This document shows, piece by piece, positions 11,094-21,736 of a DNA stretch of 64,000 bases (position 1 is the stretch's first letter; the number at the start of each line of letters is the position of its first letter). The notes beneath the pieces are model-generated. The model made no database searches. It saw only the letters and a list, made by a program, of their open reading frames with translations, and was not told the origin of the DNA. Origin of the DNA: Cunninghamia lanceolata (lineage: Eukaryota; Streptophyta; Pinopsida; Cupressales; Cupressaceae); contig BSBN01000809.1 in the NCBI GenBank assembly GCA_027924645.1, positions 47,398,001 to 47,462,000 on the forward strand. The letters run 5' to 3'. The position numbers and the translations under genes are program-made.

Positions 11094-11929
11094 ATTTTTA
11101 AATTTATCCTTTATTATCTAGTGATTACATTTCTTTGAGATATGGTTATTTGGAATTGATCAATCTTTTGGCAATCATTGGTTATTGTACAACAATTTCT
11201 ACAACACTCTTTGCAATTTCATCAACATAGAACAACATTGTTTTGATCATGAAGCTCTCTTGTTATTATTCTAAAAAATCTTTTGGTATCTTCATGAGAA
11301 CTGGAACCACTTCATCTATCTAGGTCTTCCATTATACCTGTATGATCCAACCAAAAATACAACAATAAAATAATAATAATTCACCCTATACAATAAAAGG
11401 GAGTAATTTAAAAAAATAATAATTTCATCAAAACCTTTCACATCAAATATATTCAATCAATGAATAAAATAATATCACCACATTTACAATTACATTTACT
11501 ACTTCAAGTAATTTTTAAATTTATCCTTTATTATCTAGTGATTACATTTCTTTGAGATATGGTTATTTGGAATTGATCAATCTTTTGGCAATCATTGGTT
11601 ATTGTACAGCAATTTCTACAACACTCTTTGCAATTTCATCAACATAGAACAATATTATTTTGATCATGAAGCTCTCTGTGTTATTATTCTAAAAAATCTT
11701 TTGGTATCTTCATGAGAACTGGAACCACTTCATATATCTAGGTCTTCCATTGTACCTATATGATCCAACCAAAAATACAACAATAAAATAACAATAATTC
11801 ACCCTATACAATAAAAGGGAGTAATTTAAAAAATATATAATTTCATCAAAACCTTTCACATCAAGTATATTCAATCAATGAATAAAATAATATCACCACA
11901 TTTACAATTACATTTACTACTTCAAGTAC
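11094..11929. repeat. 417-bp tandem duplication (two copies)
   Basis: Copy 1 (11094-11510) and copy 2 (11511-11929) begin with ATTTTTAAATTTATCC, end with ACTTCAAGTA and are directly adjacent. By eye they differ at roughly ten positions (for example ATTGTTTTGAT against ATTATTTTGAT, and CTCTCTTG against CTCTCTGTG), so they are about 97 percent identical. No coding content was recognised. A (GA)n microsatellite lies 31 bp after copy 2. Confidence 0.9.
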
Positions 11930-11956
11930 ACACTTCCTGAATCTTCACATGAAATC

Positions 11957-11960
<4 letters not shown>

Positions 11961-12040
<80 letters not shown>
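11961..12040. repeat. (GA)n microsatellite
   Basis: Uninterrupted GA dinucleotide run of about 40 units. It lies just outside the second copy of the 417-bp duplication. Confidence 0.98.
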
Positions 12041-12042
<2 letters not shown>

Positions 12043-13262
12043 ATTAGTATTTCCTATCGCTTTTATGGAAGTAGAACACATCATGAAATTGACATCTATA
12101 TAATTTCGTAAGTGATAAAACATTATTAGAAGTTAATTCAATTTAAATTCAGAAGATAATTACGATTCTTGATTATCCTTTATAAATATTCATCTAATCT
12201 AAATTAACTAGGCAAAGCAAATGGGATGTGACATCACCTCTATTATAGTTATATAGTCTCCATCTCTTCCATTGGAGGTGATAGAGTTCATTTCCTCTAT
12301 TTTGGTTCTACTTTCTTAGTGTAGAATCTATTTTTTGTTGTAGGCACTTTGTTGGTTTTCATCTTCCTTCTATTTATCTCACACACACTAGATTGTTGGC
12401 CTATGTAAACCCTAGTGTTAGCTTTTAGAATTTATTTTGTTGTTATTGTTATTGTTAATTAGGTGCACATAGGATAAGAGAATACACGATTTCTATCCTA
12501 TATCATTAGCTATTTGTGGAGGTCAAAAAAATGAAATAGGGGTTTGATCATTCTTGATAAACTCCTACATATCCCCAACCATTTTTCTTCTCCTCCAGCT
12601 ATAGGTTTCTCATTGTGAAGATAAATAGCCACATGAAAGTTTTCCAGTATATTCCTATTATTTTTATTTTGTCATTCTTCCTCAAATATATAGATTAAAG
12701 CTTGTCATTTGCATCTAGAAGGCTTTTCGATTGTTCTATCTTTATTTCTGTGTAGATTACACACAATTCCTAAGAAAATATTTGAATTTTTGTAGTTCTT
12801 TCCATATAGACTATAATGTGATGTGCTGGAATCCATCATATTAGCTTCTAGATTCTATCTCTAGGTTCTTCTCTACTTTGCACTTACAATTTTATACTTG
12901 ATTTGATAAATCAATATCTTGTAAATATGTAAATCAATATTTTTTTAGTTTTCTATTTTGTTTTAACTGTTTTAAAACTTAGTTTCTCAAGGGTAAAACA
13001 CATTAGGTTCAACTAGATTAATTTTCTCATTTTGGTAGAGTACTGACAAGTTATCTTATTTACTAAAAGGGGTAGTTATTCCTAGTGTGATACTGCTGAA
13101 AACATTTGACAAAGTGAACTAGCCTTTTCTTTGTTGGACCAATTTTCATACACTACATTTTGGTGAACCTGACACTCTTTTAAACAATTTTGAGACTTTA
13201 AAAACAATCTATAACTTTTCTTTAGCACTTTAGATTGTGCATTGTGATTCCTAATTCATTTT
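12041..13262. other. Unassigned AT-rich sequence
   Basis: No convincing coding region. The last 150 bp or so before the ORF at 13263 resemble, in scattered blocks, the sequence upstream of the related ORF on the minus strand at 40290-40560, so at least that end belongs to the same repeat family. A TTTTGGTGAACCTGACAC stretch at about 13154-13171 could be a primer-site-like sequence, but I cannot assign the tRNA. Confidence 0.35.
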
Positions 13263-13718
13263 ATGAGCTTCACAATCCAATACCTTTATTTAGATGCTAT
13301 TGTGAATAGAAGCTATCAAAATATCATAATGTCTCACACTCACACTTTTTCTACTCTATTCAGATCAGGACCTAACTTTACATATTTTTCTTATGATCCA
13401 ATTGCAACAAATCTTCCTATTCTCTCAACTTTCTCAAGTTATCATATCAAAACATTCTACGAAATAGATGTGGCTTTTAACCATGAGTCTGCATTAAGCA
13501 TGACTTCTCACCCTCAAGTGTGGCACTTAGACCAACACTTGACAAATTATAAATCCTTCCTAGCTAATGAGAACATGTCCAAATTTTCAACCCCTCTTGT
13601 TGATGCACTTCATGCCATTTTGACAAACCATTCTAATTATCTTGACTTCTTGTGTGGTATTGCTCACATTGTGCATAGCGATGTTCCAACTTTAGCAACT
13701 TACTATGAGGTTAGTTAA
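13263..13718 (+). CDS. Repeat-family ORF (151 aa), possible retroelement gag-like protein
   Basis: I do not recognise a named domain. The central and C-terminal part (residues about 80-150) contains WHLDQHLTNYKSFLANENMS, then TPLVDALHAIL and YLDFLCGIAHIVHSDVPTL. The ORF at 39947-40282 on the minus strand is clearly related: DLDHHLVDFQDFL, IPLVNALHFML and LDFLCCIAHIMHSNTPPL occur in the same order with the same spacing. Some upstream noncoding sequence is also shared. Two diverged copies 26 kb apart in opposite orientation indicate a dispersed repeat rather than a host gene. The protein has no membrane segment or signal peptide. Translation stops at 13718, and decayed coding-like sequence follows. 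A gag-like role is a guess from the composition and repeat context. Confidence 0.5.
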   Translation: MSFTIQYLYLDAIVNRSYQNIIMSHTHTFSTLFRSGPNFTYFSYDPIATNLPILSTFSSYHIKTFYEIDVAFNHESALSMTSHPQVWHLDQHLTNYKSFLANENMSKFSTPLVDALHAILTNHSNYLDFLCGIAHIVHSDVPTLATYYEVS

Positions 13719-14326
13719 GACTCATATTCCAACATCACAAATCACAAAAATTTTGTTTCCATGCCTATTCCTAGTGTCATCTTTACATATGGCCACTAGT
13801 TCTACACAACATGGTTAGGAAAACCCTTATTTTTCTTAAATGACACAGAACTCCCTTCATCAGTATGAGTTTGATACCCCTTCCTAGTCTTTACAGTTTA
13901 CATTTCTTGGTTGGTACCTTGATACTTTCCAACCCTTAACCTCATAACATATGACTTCCATGCCTATACATACTTTTCCCTTCATAGGGCCCACTATCTC
14001 TATTTCCACAACCAACCCCTTTCATAGAATAGACCCCGTATTAAATCAACTCCTGCAAAATATGGGGAGCCTCCAACAGTAGGTCGCCTTGCTTAATACC
14101 TCTCCATCACAACTGCTTATCCGTTCTTGCTATCACCATAGCTCGCTATCCCTTAATATTCTTTCTACCTAGATAATTATAGGTTTAAAGGTGCTTTACT
14201 TTAAAAAGCATAGTGGAAAAGGGGACCCACATATGCATGTGTTTTCCTTCATTATGCTATGTAGAAATTTTATCTTTCATGATCAGTTGCTAGGAAAAAT
14301 TATCCCACGGTCATCACAAGACACTG
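13719..14326 (+). other. Decayed sequence downstream of the repeat-family ORF
   Basis: Plus-strand translation gives short broken peptides (for example PPTVGRLA near 14070) that may continue the ORF at 13263, but no domain is recognisable. It ends at the proposed LTR start at 14327. Confidence 0.3.
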
Positions 14327-15230
14327 TGTTGGATTGGTTTTGCTCATTTTTATGTTTGGAATTTAGGTGTCTCAACCTTTACAATTTCCTAGTATTTATT
14401 ATTTGATTGCATATTTATTTAATTACATATATTGTATTTAATTTTGCTCATCAGGTTTTGTCATTTAGTGTGAGGTGCCATGTTGACATGCCATCCCACT
14501 TAGAAGGTCAATTGAATGGTCAAGTCAACATTTGAAAATGTAGGCATCCCATTTTGAGGTGGCATTATTGCCATGTGTTAGCATCTTGTGGGTTGTGTAA
14601 GAGGTTATGCCATATGACAGATTCTACGGCATTGTAAGAGTCAGAAATAGAAGGGATGAGATAAGTGGCATTTACATGTATGACACTATAAGAGGCATCT
14701 TTGACTTAGCCTATTTTTGGGGTGACCAAGTTTGGGATGTGATAATTTGTAAGAGAATCATTTATTAATAGTCAGTTATGACAAATTCTCTTACAATTGT
14801 AAGTGTCATCATATATGATAGATTTTAATATGGTATAAGAGTATTTGTCATACCTATTTTGAAAACATTTGAGGTGCCCAAGTATGGAGGGTTGTAAGAG
14901 GTGTAAGGGAATATTGTACAAGTGTCACAAGAGTCAAACATGTGTTTGAAAAGTGTGCCACATGGATTTGTATGCCCATCTCTTGTTGTTTTCTCTAGAA
15001 GCTTCCTTCATGTTTGTATCCCACTATAAATACAGGTGCTTGGAGTTGGAGTGGTAAGGTTCATTTTGTAGGTACCGTTGTGCTACCAGAATTACTCCTA
15101 TATTAGACATTTTTGTACTTCTGGAAGAACTTGCATTGCAAGTGTGTTGTAATCATCCTTTGATTTGATAATACATTGTGCAAGTTTTAGAGTGTGGGGT
15201 TTTTCACCTGAAAGGATTTTCCCCACATAT
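14327..15230 (+). mobile_element. 5' LTR of plus-strand copia element, first part (split by insertion)
   Basis: The proposed left edge is TGTTGGATTGG at 14327. A promoter-like TATAAATA box is at 15025-15032, followed by a U5-like region ending TTTTCACCTG ... GGATTTTCCCCA. The LTR breaks off at 15230 and resumes at 23266 as CGTATATCTTGTGTATTGC. The sequence reads smoothly once the 8-kb minus-strand element is mentally removed, and it ends just before the primer site at 23429. The joined length is about 1.06 kb. The left edge is inferred, because no 3' LTR is present for comparison. Confidence 0.65.
15025..15032 (+). promoter_or_regulatory. TATA box of the split copia LTR
   Basis: TATAAATA within ACTATAAATACAGG matches the plant TATA consensus. 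It is correctly placed between the U3 and R/U5 parts of the LTR to drive plus-strand element transcription. The LTR is now split by an insertion. Confidence 0.55.
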
Positions 15231-16780
15231 TGTTGATTATTTGGAACACTGAGAGGCAGGGTGAATTAGTGTTCTATAAATATTTTCATGCACTTATACA
15301 TTTAATCATTTCTCAAAATAAATTAAACAAAGGCACAACATACAAGTAAATAGCAACCATAAAAGCATGACACAAGAACACCAAGATTTTTACGTGGAAA
15401 ACCCAAAGTGGGAAAAACCACGAAGAGGATTAGCTCTCAAATATATATTACGATCTTTACAAGAATGATGTTCAGGCTTGGTCACTTCACGGGCCTGGAA
15501 CATGTTGGCTCACTGCCACAAAGTACAACTAGGTCTAGCAGGCTCACTGCCTCAACCCTAAACCTAGAAGGATTCCAATAAGGGTTTGTAAACCCTATTG
15601 GAGGCTCACTGCCAAGTTCACTACCTTGTTGAAGAAATCTCACTGCCAAATATAAATCAAATAGTATATAAAAGGAATACTGCATGAGCATCTATCAATA
15701 TGCCAAGGTGCAGCATCTGAATTCTGAATCCCAAGTCTTCATCATCACTTTTCTATATCACTGCTCTACTATTCACATATTCACATCAATACACATACAC
15801 CACACACCCTCAACCAAATTTTATCACTCTTATATATCTGCAGCATGATTTGATTCATAATCAAGTCGGCATTCAAGAAGTGAAATGTGTAGATAGGAAA
15901 ATCTAGCTTGTCAGCTCAATCCAATGCATTATATGTTGTGTGGACCCAAAACTTTACCCAAACATGTTCATATAGGTCATCTCTAATCTTTCAATCACTT
16001 AAATAGTTCCTTCACACATTTTCTCTTCTCCACCCAATGATTTATCATACTAGTCGGTCTATTCCTTAAGAGCACGCTTAACAGGTTTATCTGTAGGCTT
16101 ACAACTTTTATTGCGGATCATAAAACACTTCCAAAATCACATCAAGGACTCTTCACACATTCCCAATCTTACACTCAGAACTGCAAGGCATGATATCATC
16201 TTGTAGAGAATTGTGGACCATCAGAACTCAGACTCTGTCTCAGTCGAAGTTTGTCAAACACTGTGTCGATACTCAGTAGCTTGCAACTATTTTTCTAGTG
16301 GACTTTAGATCTCACAATTTTAAAATTAGACACTTCATACAAGTGTTTAAAACACCTTATACTGCATAACAAAATATTCACTTATAGAGGAATGCGGACC
16401 ATTTTGCTCTGCACTGTTCACTATTCATGTCTTAATAGTATCCACCCAGACTTAGAATTTTTCACTTGATGACTTCCGGATGAAGTCAAATCTTGATCAC
16501 TGGAATATAATGGCAATAGGTGACTATAAAAATGATACTTGAACCACATCTGCAAGTGTTCAATTACAGAGGCATACTAATTCACTTTCAGTCCCTTACT
16601 CAGAATACTTCCCATACTTAGCCATTTTGGGCTTATGGATCAAAATACTTTATGCCTTATTGCCAATTCAAGGTTGTTTGCTAGAGTAGTATCTCTTTAT
16701 CATGCTAATGGATTCTCTTGGCCTTGTTTCCATCAATGACATCACATAGATTATCTCTAGAGTAGTGTGTCTTGCCAACA
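15231..16780 (-). mobile_element. 3' LTR of the 8-kb minus-strand element
   Basis: About 1,550 bp, starting TGTTGATTATT and ending GTCTTGCCAACA on the plus strand. It is homologous end to end with 21737-23265. It carries the paired motif GTGGAAAACCC/GGGAAAAACCAC at 15394-15422 and several GGCTCACTGCC copies at 15507-15650. A polypurine tract (minus-strand AAAGGGGGAGAT) abuts its inner edge at about 16781-16792, which makes this the 3' LTR of a minus-strand element. The five bases before it, CATAT (15226-15230), match CGTAT after the other LTR with one change: a decayed target-site duplication. Confidence 0.9.
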
Positions 16781-16920
16781 ATCTCCCCCTTTGGCATTGA
16801 TGGCAACACTTAGTGAAAAATGCTTGCCTTCTCCCCTTGAGATGTTCATCATTTTTCTTGCCTGCTCCCCCTAAGTTGTTCATCATTTTTCACTGATCTT
16901 CTTCTCCCCCTTTGACATCA
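16781..16920 (-). other. Polypurine tract region with duplicated tracts
   Basis: On the minus strand the tract AAAGGGGGAGAT lies immediately before the 3' LTR. Similar CT-rich blocks recur on the plus strand at 16832-16838, 16866-16873 and 16901-16910. The outermost copy is followed by the same ACATCAATGG-like motif, so the PPT neighbourhood is duplicated within about 130 bp. The tract primes plus-strand DNA synthesis. Confidence 0.65.
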
Positions 16921-18540
16921 ATGGTAAAGGGTGTGATCCGGAGTGAAAAGTTTGTCAAATTTTCAAAAATTTATGTACTCTACCGCATATTTACAAGTAC
17001 AATCTTCAACTTAATTTGTGACTAAAGGCAAAATGTCATTATAGATAATCTTTATTAGAGCTATCTCTCTATTCTATCTATTCCTTGCACTTTCTAAAAT
17101 ATGAATGTGGCCATTCATCAAAAATACTAACTTCTCTACCTTCAGGACATCTGATGGTGTATTAATTAGTGCTTGAGATTTCAAGGCCTCATCTGCCAAA
17201 TTGGTCATGGAATCAATTTTTGGACTTATCAATCCTTTCAGCTAACACAACCTATCTTTAATTTCTCCCCTTTTCTTTATCAGAGTGTTCAAATCATTAT
17301 GAATATTTGTAACTTGTGTTTCTTTGGCATTTATTGACTCAACTACTGGATTATATGTTTTATAGATATTGAGCAGTATGAATTCCAAGTCTTTGATCAT
17401 ATCTTCTGATTCCTTTGTAATTTTTGGCCAAGATAGATAAAATTTGTATATTTCACTGGCTTCTTCAATGGCACTTTGTATTCCCTTAATTCCATTATCT
17501 AACATATTTTTGTCTCAAGCTATCATAGTCTTTAACTTTACCAGTCTCCTTTCATCAAATTATTTTCTAACTTTTACTTTTGTAGATTTGTCAAAGGACT
17601 CAAAATGTGTACTTACAAATTTCAATAGCTCCTTGAGATGATTAGTAGAGGATAATGAGGTATGCTTTTGAAATGCTGGCATCAACTTTTCTAGAATGAT
17701 GGATGTATCATTGATCAATTTACTATCTTGGTCATATGATTTCATCATCTCTTCCTGTGTTGTGGCCTAAACAATAGATACTAACTTGAATTTTTGTGCA
17801 GGTGACAATGAGGCCAAGTTGATTGGTCCTTGAAGGAGTTCAATCTCATCTACAACTTGTTGTCTACCAAAACCACCTGAGACATCTGCAATGTCTCATG
17901 CTCTCTCAAATACTTCTTCTTGACTTCATTCTGAAGGGTCCATGTTCATATTTTCTTATTGATCTATGTTTTGTTTCGGTGTAGGGCTCCTTATCTGTTC
18001 CCTATTTTCTTCATCCTCATCCTGTTGTTCAAGAGGTAAATCCATTTCAGTTTTCCCTTGATCTGTGTCAGGGACTTGATCACTCTATTCTAGTCCTTAA
18101 TTGTGGCTTGTCTCTGGTAGAAATGTGTCTTCATCTTTTGTTTCCTTATTTTCATAGATAGTAGAAATATTGTATTTCTTTAGTATTTCCAAAATGACCT
18201 CCTCTATTTCCTTGACAACTTTGTTAGCTTCTCCTATCAGTAATGCATTCATTCTTTTCTTTGATCTGAACTCATTGTTAAGTGCCTTGGAGATTTTCCT
18301 CTTTTCTTCTAGAGTAATATCTGGACACAATTTTATCTCTATGTGTATTTTGAGCTCAATATCTTTAGCCATAGCAATTTCCTTTTTGGCTAATAGAATA
18401 GTACCTAAGGTATCTAGGAGTTCATCAATGATCACAATGAGGGTTCTATTGTATATGTTCAAATACTCTATGATAGATTCTTCCAAAATCCTTTTGTCAG
18501 CATCATTGTAATCATCATAAAATTAGCCACAGGTTTCAAG
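16921..18540 (-). pseudogene. Non-pol accessory ORF remnant, coiled-coil rich
   Basis: Several adjacent minus-strand open segments (17242-17505, 17560-17748, 18097-18486) encode Lys/Glu/Leu/Ile-rich protein with heptad-like spacing, for example DNGIKGIQSAIEEASEIYKF, LKELLKFVSTHFESFDKSTK and IVIIDELLDTLGTILLAKKE. They are separated by stops or frame changes and look like one long former ORF. They occupy the place where copia pol should be, between gag and the 3' LTR, but no protease, integrase, RT or RNase H motif could be found. The function is unknown. Similar Lys-rich coiled-coil segments occur at 59932-60207. Confidence 0.55.
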
Positions 18541-20150
18541 TTTCCATCAACAGTGACAGACTTTATTATATCTTCAAGTGTTAATGTGGTTGGAGACTCA
18601 TCTATCTTCTATCTTTTGCTGGGTTTCTTTCTTTCAAAGGACTTCTCCTTGCTACTTCTGGAGGCTTTAATAGCTTCAACTTTCATTTTCTTTATTTCCT
18701 CATCTGATTCTGTTACTTCTTCATCCATTTCTTCCACACTGACATACAATCTCCTTCCCTTCATCTTCTTCCTCTTTGTATTTTTTACAGAGGGTTTCTT
18801 TGATGATGTGATACAAGATGAAGTAGCAGAGCTTCTGGTAGTCCTTTGTGCTATTTTAGGCCTTCTTTGCTTCTTTATGGGCTCTTCCAGAACCTTAGCT
18901 TGTTCACTTCTATGTTTTTCCTTTTAGGCTTTCTCTGCATTTTCTCTTGATTCCATAAGTTGTTCTTTGGTGATACCATACCTTGCAGCAATTTCTTCCA
19001 CCTCTTTTCTCACTTAGTGGATTCAGTTTGTCTAAGTTCAACATGGAGTTTCACCGATAACTCCTCATATGTTCCAAACCTTTCTTCCTTGGCATCTTTA
19101 GGTTTGCTAAGTAGGTGCTGGGCATAGTTTTCTAGAATTTGTTCATCTACCTCATATCCCATGGGCATTACCCATAGAGTTCTAGGTTCCATAGCTTCCA
19201 TTAAGCATTGATCTTTAGTGACCATGAAATAAATTGTGTCCTTATACTTTCAACAATTTTCTCCAGAATTCTTTCTCTCGCTTGTATTGATCTTTGGAAG
19301 TTTTTGAAATAACCCCATAGGGTTGTATTCTGTACATCAATGGTGCCTATGCTTCTCAACAAATTTCTGATTTGGACTACAACAGGTTTATCATTGTTCT
19401 AGAATAGGTTCTTCATACCAGGTAACTCTTGCATAAAATAGAAAAATAAGCACATGATCAATGTGCAAAATTTGAAGGGTTATTTACCTTCTTTTGTCTT
19501 CTTCAAGTTATCCATTACTTTCTATCAAAGCAGTTCATAGATATCATAGTTAGAATTTTATTTAATAATTTGATAGGCTGTGTATATGGTCATGCCTGAA
19601 ATAGAGTTTTCCCGGTTGGTGAAATAAACTTTGTATCCCAACACCATTGAAGAAAATCTCACAGCGTGATCCTCAATATCATTTATTGTCAACCTGGCTC
19701 TCTTATCAAATTTTTCTCTAGTAGCCGCCATTACTGTATCATTCGTCATGGATTTCAATAGTGGTACTGATCTAGTAGAGCATAATCTAGTGACTACCCT
19801 TATAACATCTTTTGTAATCTTGAAAGGTCTCTCAAGCCATATGAATTCATCATGAACCCTGCTTAACACATACCGGACCCATTCATCCTCCATAAATGTT
19901 GGGAAATCGAAGTACTGAATAAATTTCTTTTCTTCCAAAGCTTGATATTCATTCTTCAACTCGAGATTCTCATTACTCAAGTGTTTTATGTAGAGATTAG
20001 TAAACCTGCTATCACCAAATTCCTCTAGGGCAACATGAATATATGCCCTAACATCCTTTGTATGCGAGACTCTATGGTCAAGGTTGCTTAGTAATATCAA
20101 CAACTTGTGGAAATGTTATCTCAAAATTTTAATAGATTCACAAGTAGGGT
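18541..20150 (-). pseudogene. Non-pol accessory ORF remnant, globular part
   Basis: The best open segments are 19558-20103 (181 codons) and 19010-19225 (71 codons), joined by decayed coding sequence. The larger contains FDFPTFMEDEWVRYVLSRVH, WLERPFKITKDVIRVVTRLC, RLTINDIEDHAVRFSSMVLG and GMTIYTAYQII. It looks like a folded alpha-helical protein, not low complexity. I recall ORFs of this style in non-autonomous plant LTR elements, but cannot name a family. A highly basic Ser-rich linker follows around 18600-18950. The position inside a well-bounded LTR element argues against a host gene. Whether it acts in trans mobilisation or in regulation is unknown. Confidence 0.55.
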
Positions 20151-20666
20151 TTGAATAGAAGTACTTTGTTTCATCGAATTAGGGTTCCTTTTCTCTGAAT
20201 TTCTCCAAATGCTTCAAATTCTTGGTTGTCATTATTCAAGATCTGGTCCAATCTCTTTGAATACTTGTTAGTCTTGAATGCAAAGTGATTTTCAAACCAA
20301 ACAAGTTCATTTTTATCCTCTGCATGACTTGACCTAGTCATCATTAAATGCTCATTCCAAAAAGATGCTAAAACGCTTCACTGTAGAATACAGTCGATTA
20401 GGATTGCTCTGCAATATGGTGCATTGACTCTTTTTCTTCCAGTTTTTAAGAGATGTGTCACATCAGATTCATCATGCACCTTCGTGCCTGATTCTAGCAC
20501 CCAATTTCTGGCTGGGGGTTTTGGATTTTCAATACTGCTCCCTCTATGTGAGAGCTCTCAATTTACTTCCTGGAGGAAGTTTCTACAGCAAATGCTAGTG
20601 CGGATCCATCCTTGACCTTATTTACATCCTTTTTAATTCAAATCATACTCATCTCATTCTTGGTTT
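20151..20666 (-). other. Decayed internal sequence between accessory ORF and gag
   Basis: No strong motif on either strand. It was searched by eye for copia protease (DSGAS), integrase and RT boxes and none was seen. This supports the view that the element lacks pol rather than having it displaced. Confidence 0.4.
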
Positions 20667-21139
20667 TCATTGAATCAACCTTTTCTTTTCCTTTTCATTC
20701 CTCTTCTTTGGTTTTCTTTCTTCAGCATAGTAATTTCTCTTCAGATTCTTGCTTCTACAGAATCTTGCAATATGTCCAAATTTGTTGCAATTGAAACATA
20801 CAATGTTTCCTTGTCCTTGATTTCTTCCTCTAAATGAATCCATCCTTGATCTGCATTGGTTAGCCATGTGTCCAAATCTATTGCATGTGAAACACTTCCC
20901 ATTGAAGAGTTGACCATTCCTATAATAGTTTGGCATATTTCTTGACACACTTCTACACTCATTTTCTTTATGACCAATCTTCTTGCAATTGAAACATTTA
21001 CTAGAAAAAGATGGAACATTTTGATTTATACTTCTACACTGAGTAGCCCTATGACCATACTTATTGCATTTATAACAATGACCATTGAAGGATGGGTACC
21101 TCTGAGCATTTGGTTGTTTGACTGGAGGTCTTCTAGGTC
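20667..21139 (-). CDS. Gag-like protein with four intact CCHC zinc knuckles
   Basis: One minus-strand frame carries four knuckles, all with intact Cys and His residues: CYKCNKYGHRATQC (21036-21077), CFNCKKIGHKENEC (20955-20996), CFTCNRFGHMANQC (20853-20894) and CFNCNKFGHIARFC (20757-20798). A very basic tail follows (ERKPKKRNEKEKKR). A TGA lies just upstream of 21139, so the frame is open only from there; the N-terminal gag is in separate segments (21158-21394 and 21439-21714). Copia gags normally have one to three knuckles, so four is high. The protein would bind element RNA in a particle. Intact knuckles in an otherwise broken element suggest moderate age. Confidence 0.7.
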
Positions 21140-21157
21140 AAGTCTTTGATTTTTAAA

Positions 21158-21714
21158 CTAGTTTCCTATGTTTTGCCTTGACTTAGTGCTTATTTGACTA
21201 GAGTTTGAACTTTTTCCTTTCTCAAATCCCAAACCTTTCTTGTCATTAGCTCTCTTCTGGCTAGAAATCATTTTATCAACCTTTGCAGTGCTTATCTTGA
21301 ATTTTTCCTCAAAGCTTTTGGCCTTTTCCATGTCTATTTTTAGACTTACAATTTCTTTTTTAAGTTTTGTACAATTTTCTGATCTATTCTTCACATTTAA
21401 ATTCAGATCATCTTGTGCTCTTGTTCTTTCTATAGTTCTTATGCTTCCAAATCATTCAGGGCTTCATTTGTTGATATCAATTGATCATTAACTTCTTTGT
21501 ATTTGTCTTTGAATTTCTTGACTTGCTCTTTTAGTTTTGAGATGCTTTCATCAGCTTGTTGCAATTTTTCTCTCAGATCCCTGACTTCTGCTTCAGAATT
21601 TTCAAGATCCATAAGAGTTACTTCTAGTTGTTTGTAGCTTTCATAATTTCCAAATCTTCTTGCTGCAATGATCACACTATCCTGGATCTTCCTTAAGCTA
21701 TTAGACCTTTTCAA
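21158..21714 (-). pseudogene. Gag N-terminal/coiled-coil region of the 8-kb element
   Basis: Segments 21439-21714 (91 codons, begins MKRSNSLRKIQDSVIIAARR) and 21158-21394 (78 codons) are Lys/Glu/Leu-rich with clear heptad spacing (LREKLQQADESISKLKEQVK), a strong coiled-coil pattern. They start nine bases from the primer site and lead into the zinc knuckles, so they form the N-terminal half of gag, split by a frame change at about 21400-21440. Confidence 0.6.
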
Positions 21715-21722
21715 AGGAACTT

Positions 21723-21735
21723 GGCTCTGATACGA
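21723..21735 (-). other. Primer binding site of the 8-kb element
   Basis: On the minus strand this reads TCGTATCAGAGCC, one base off the tRNA-Met-type TGGTATCAGAGCC. It lies one base inside the 5' LTR edge at 21737, confirming minus-strand orientation. Confidence 0.8.
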
Positions 21736-21736
21736 T

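Noticed and set aside
20424..20794. Plus-strand Phe/Ser/Leu-rich frames that look like membrane proteins
   Set aside because: They are antisense readings of Lys/Glu-rich gag sequence on the minus strand.
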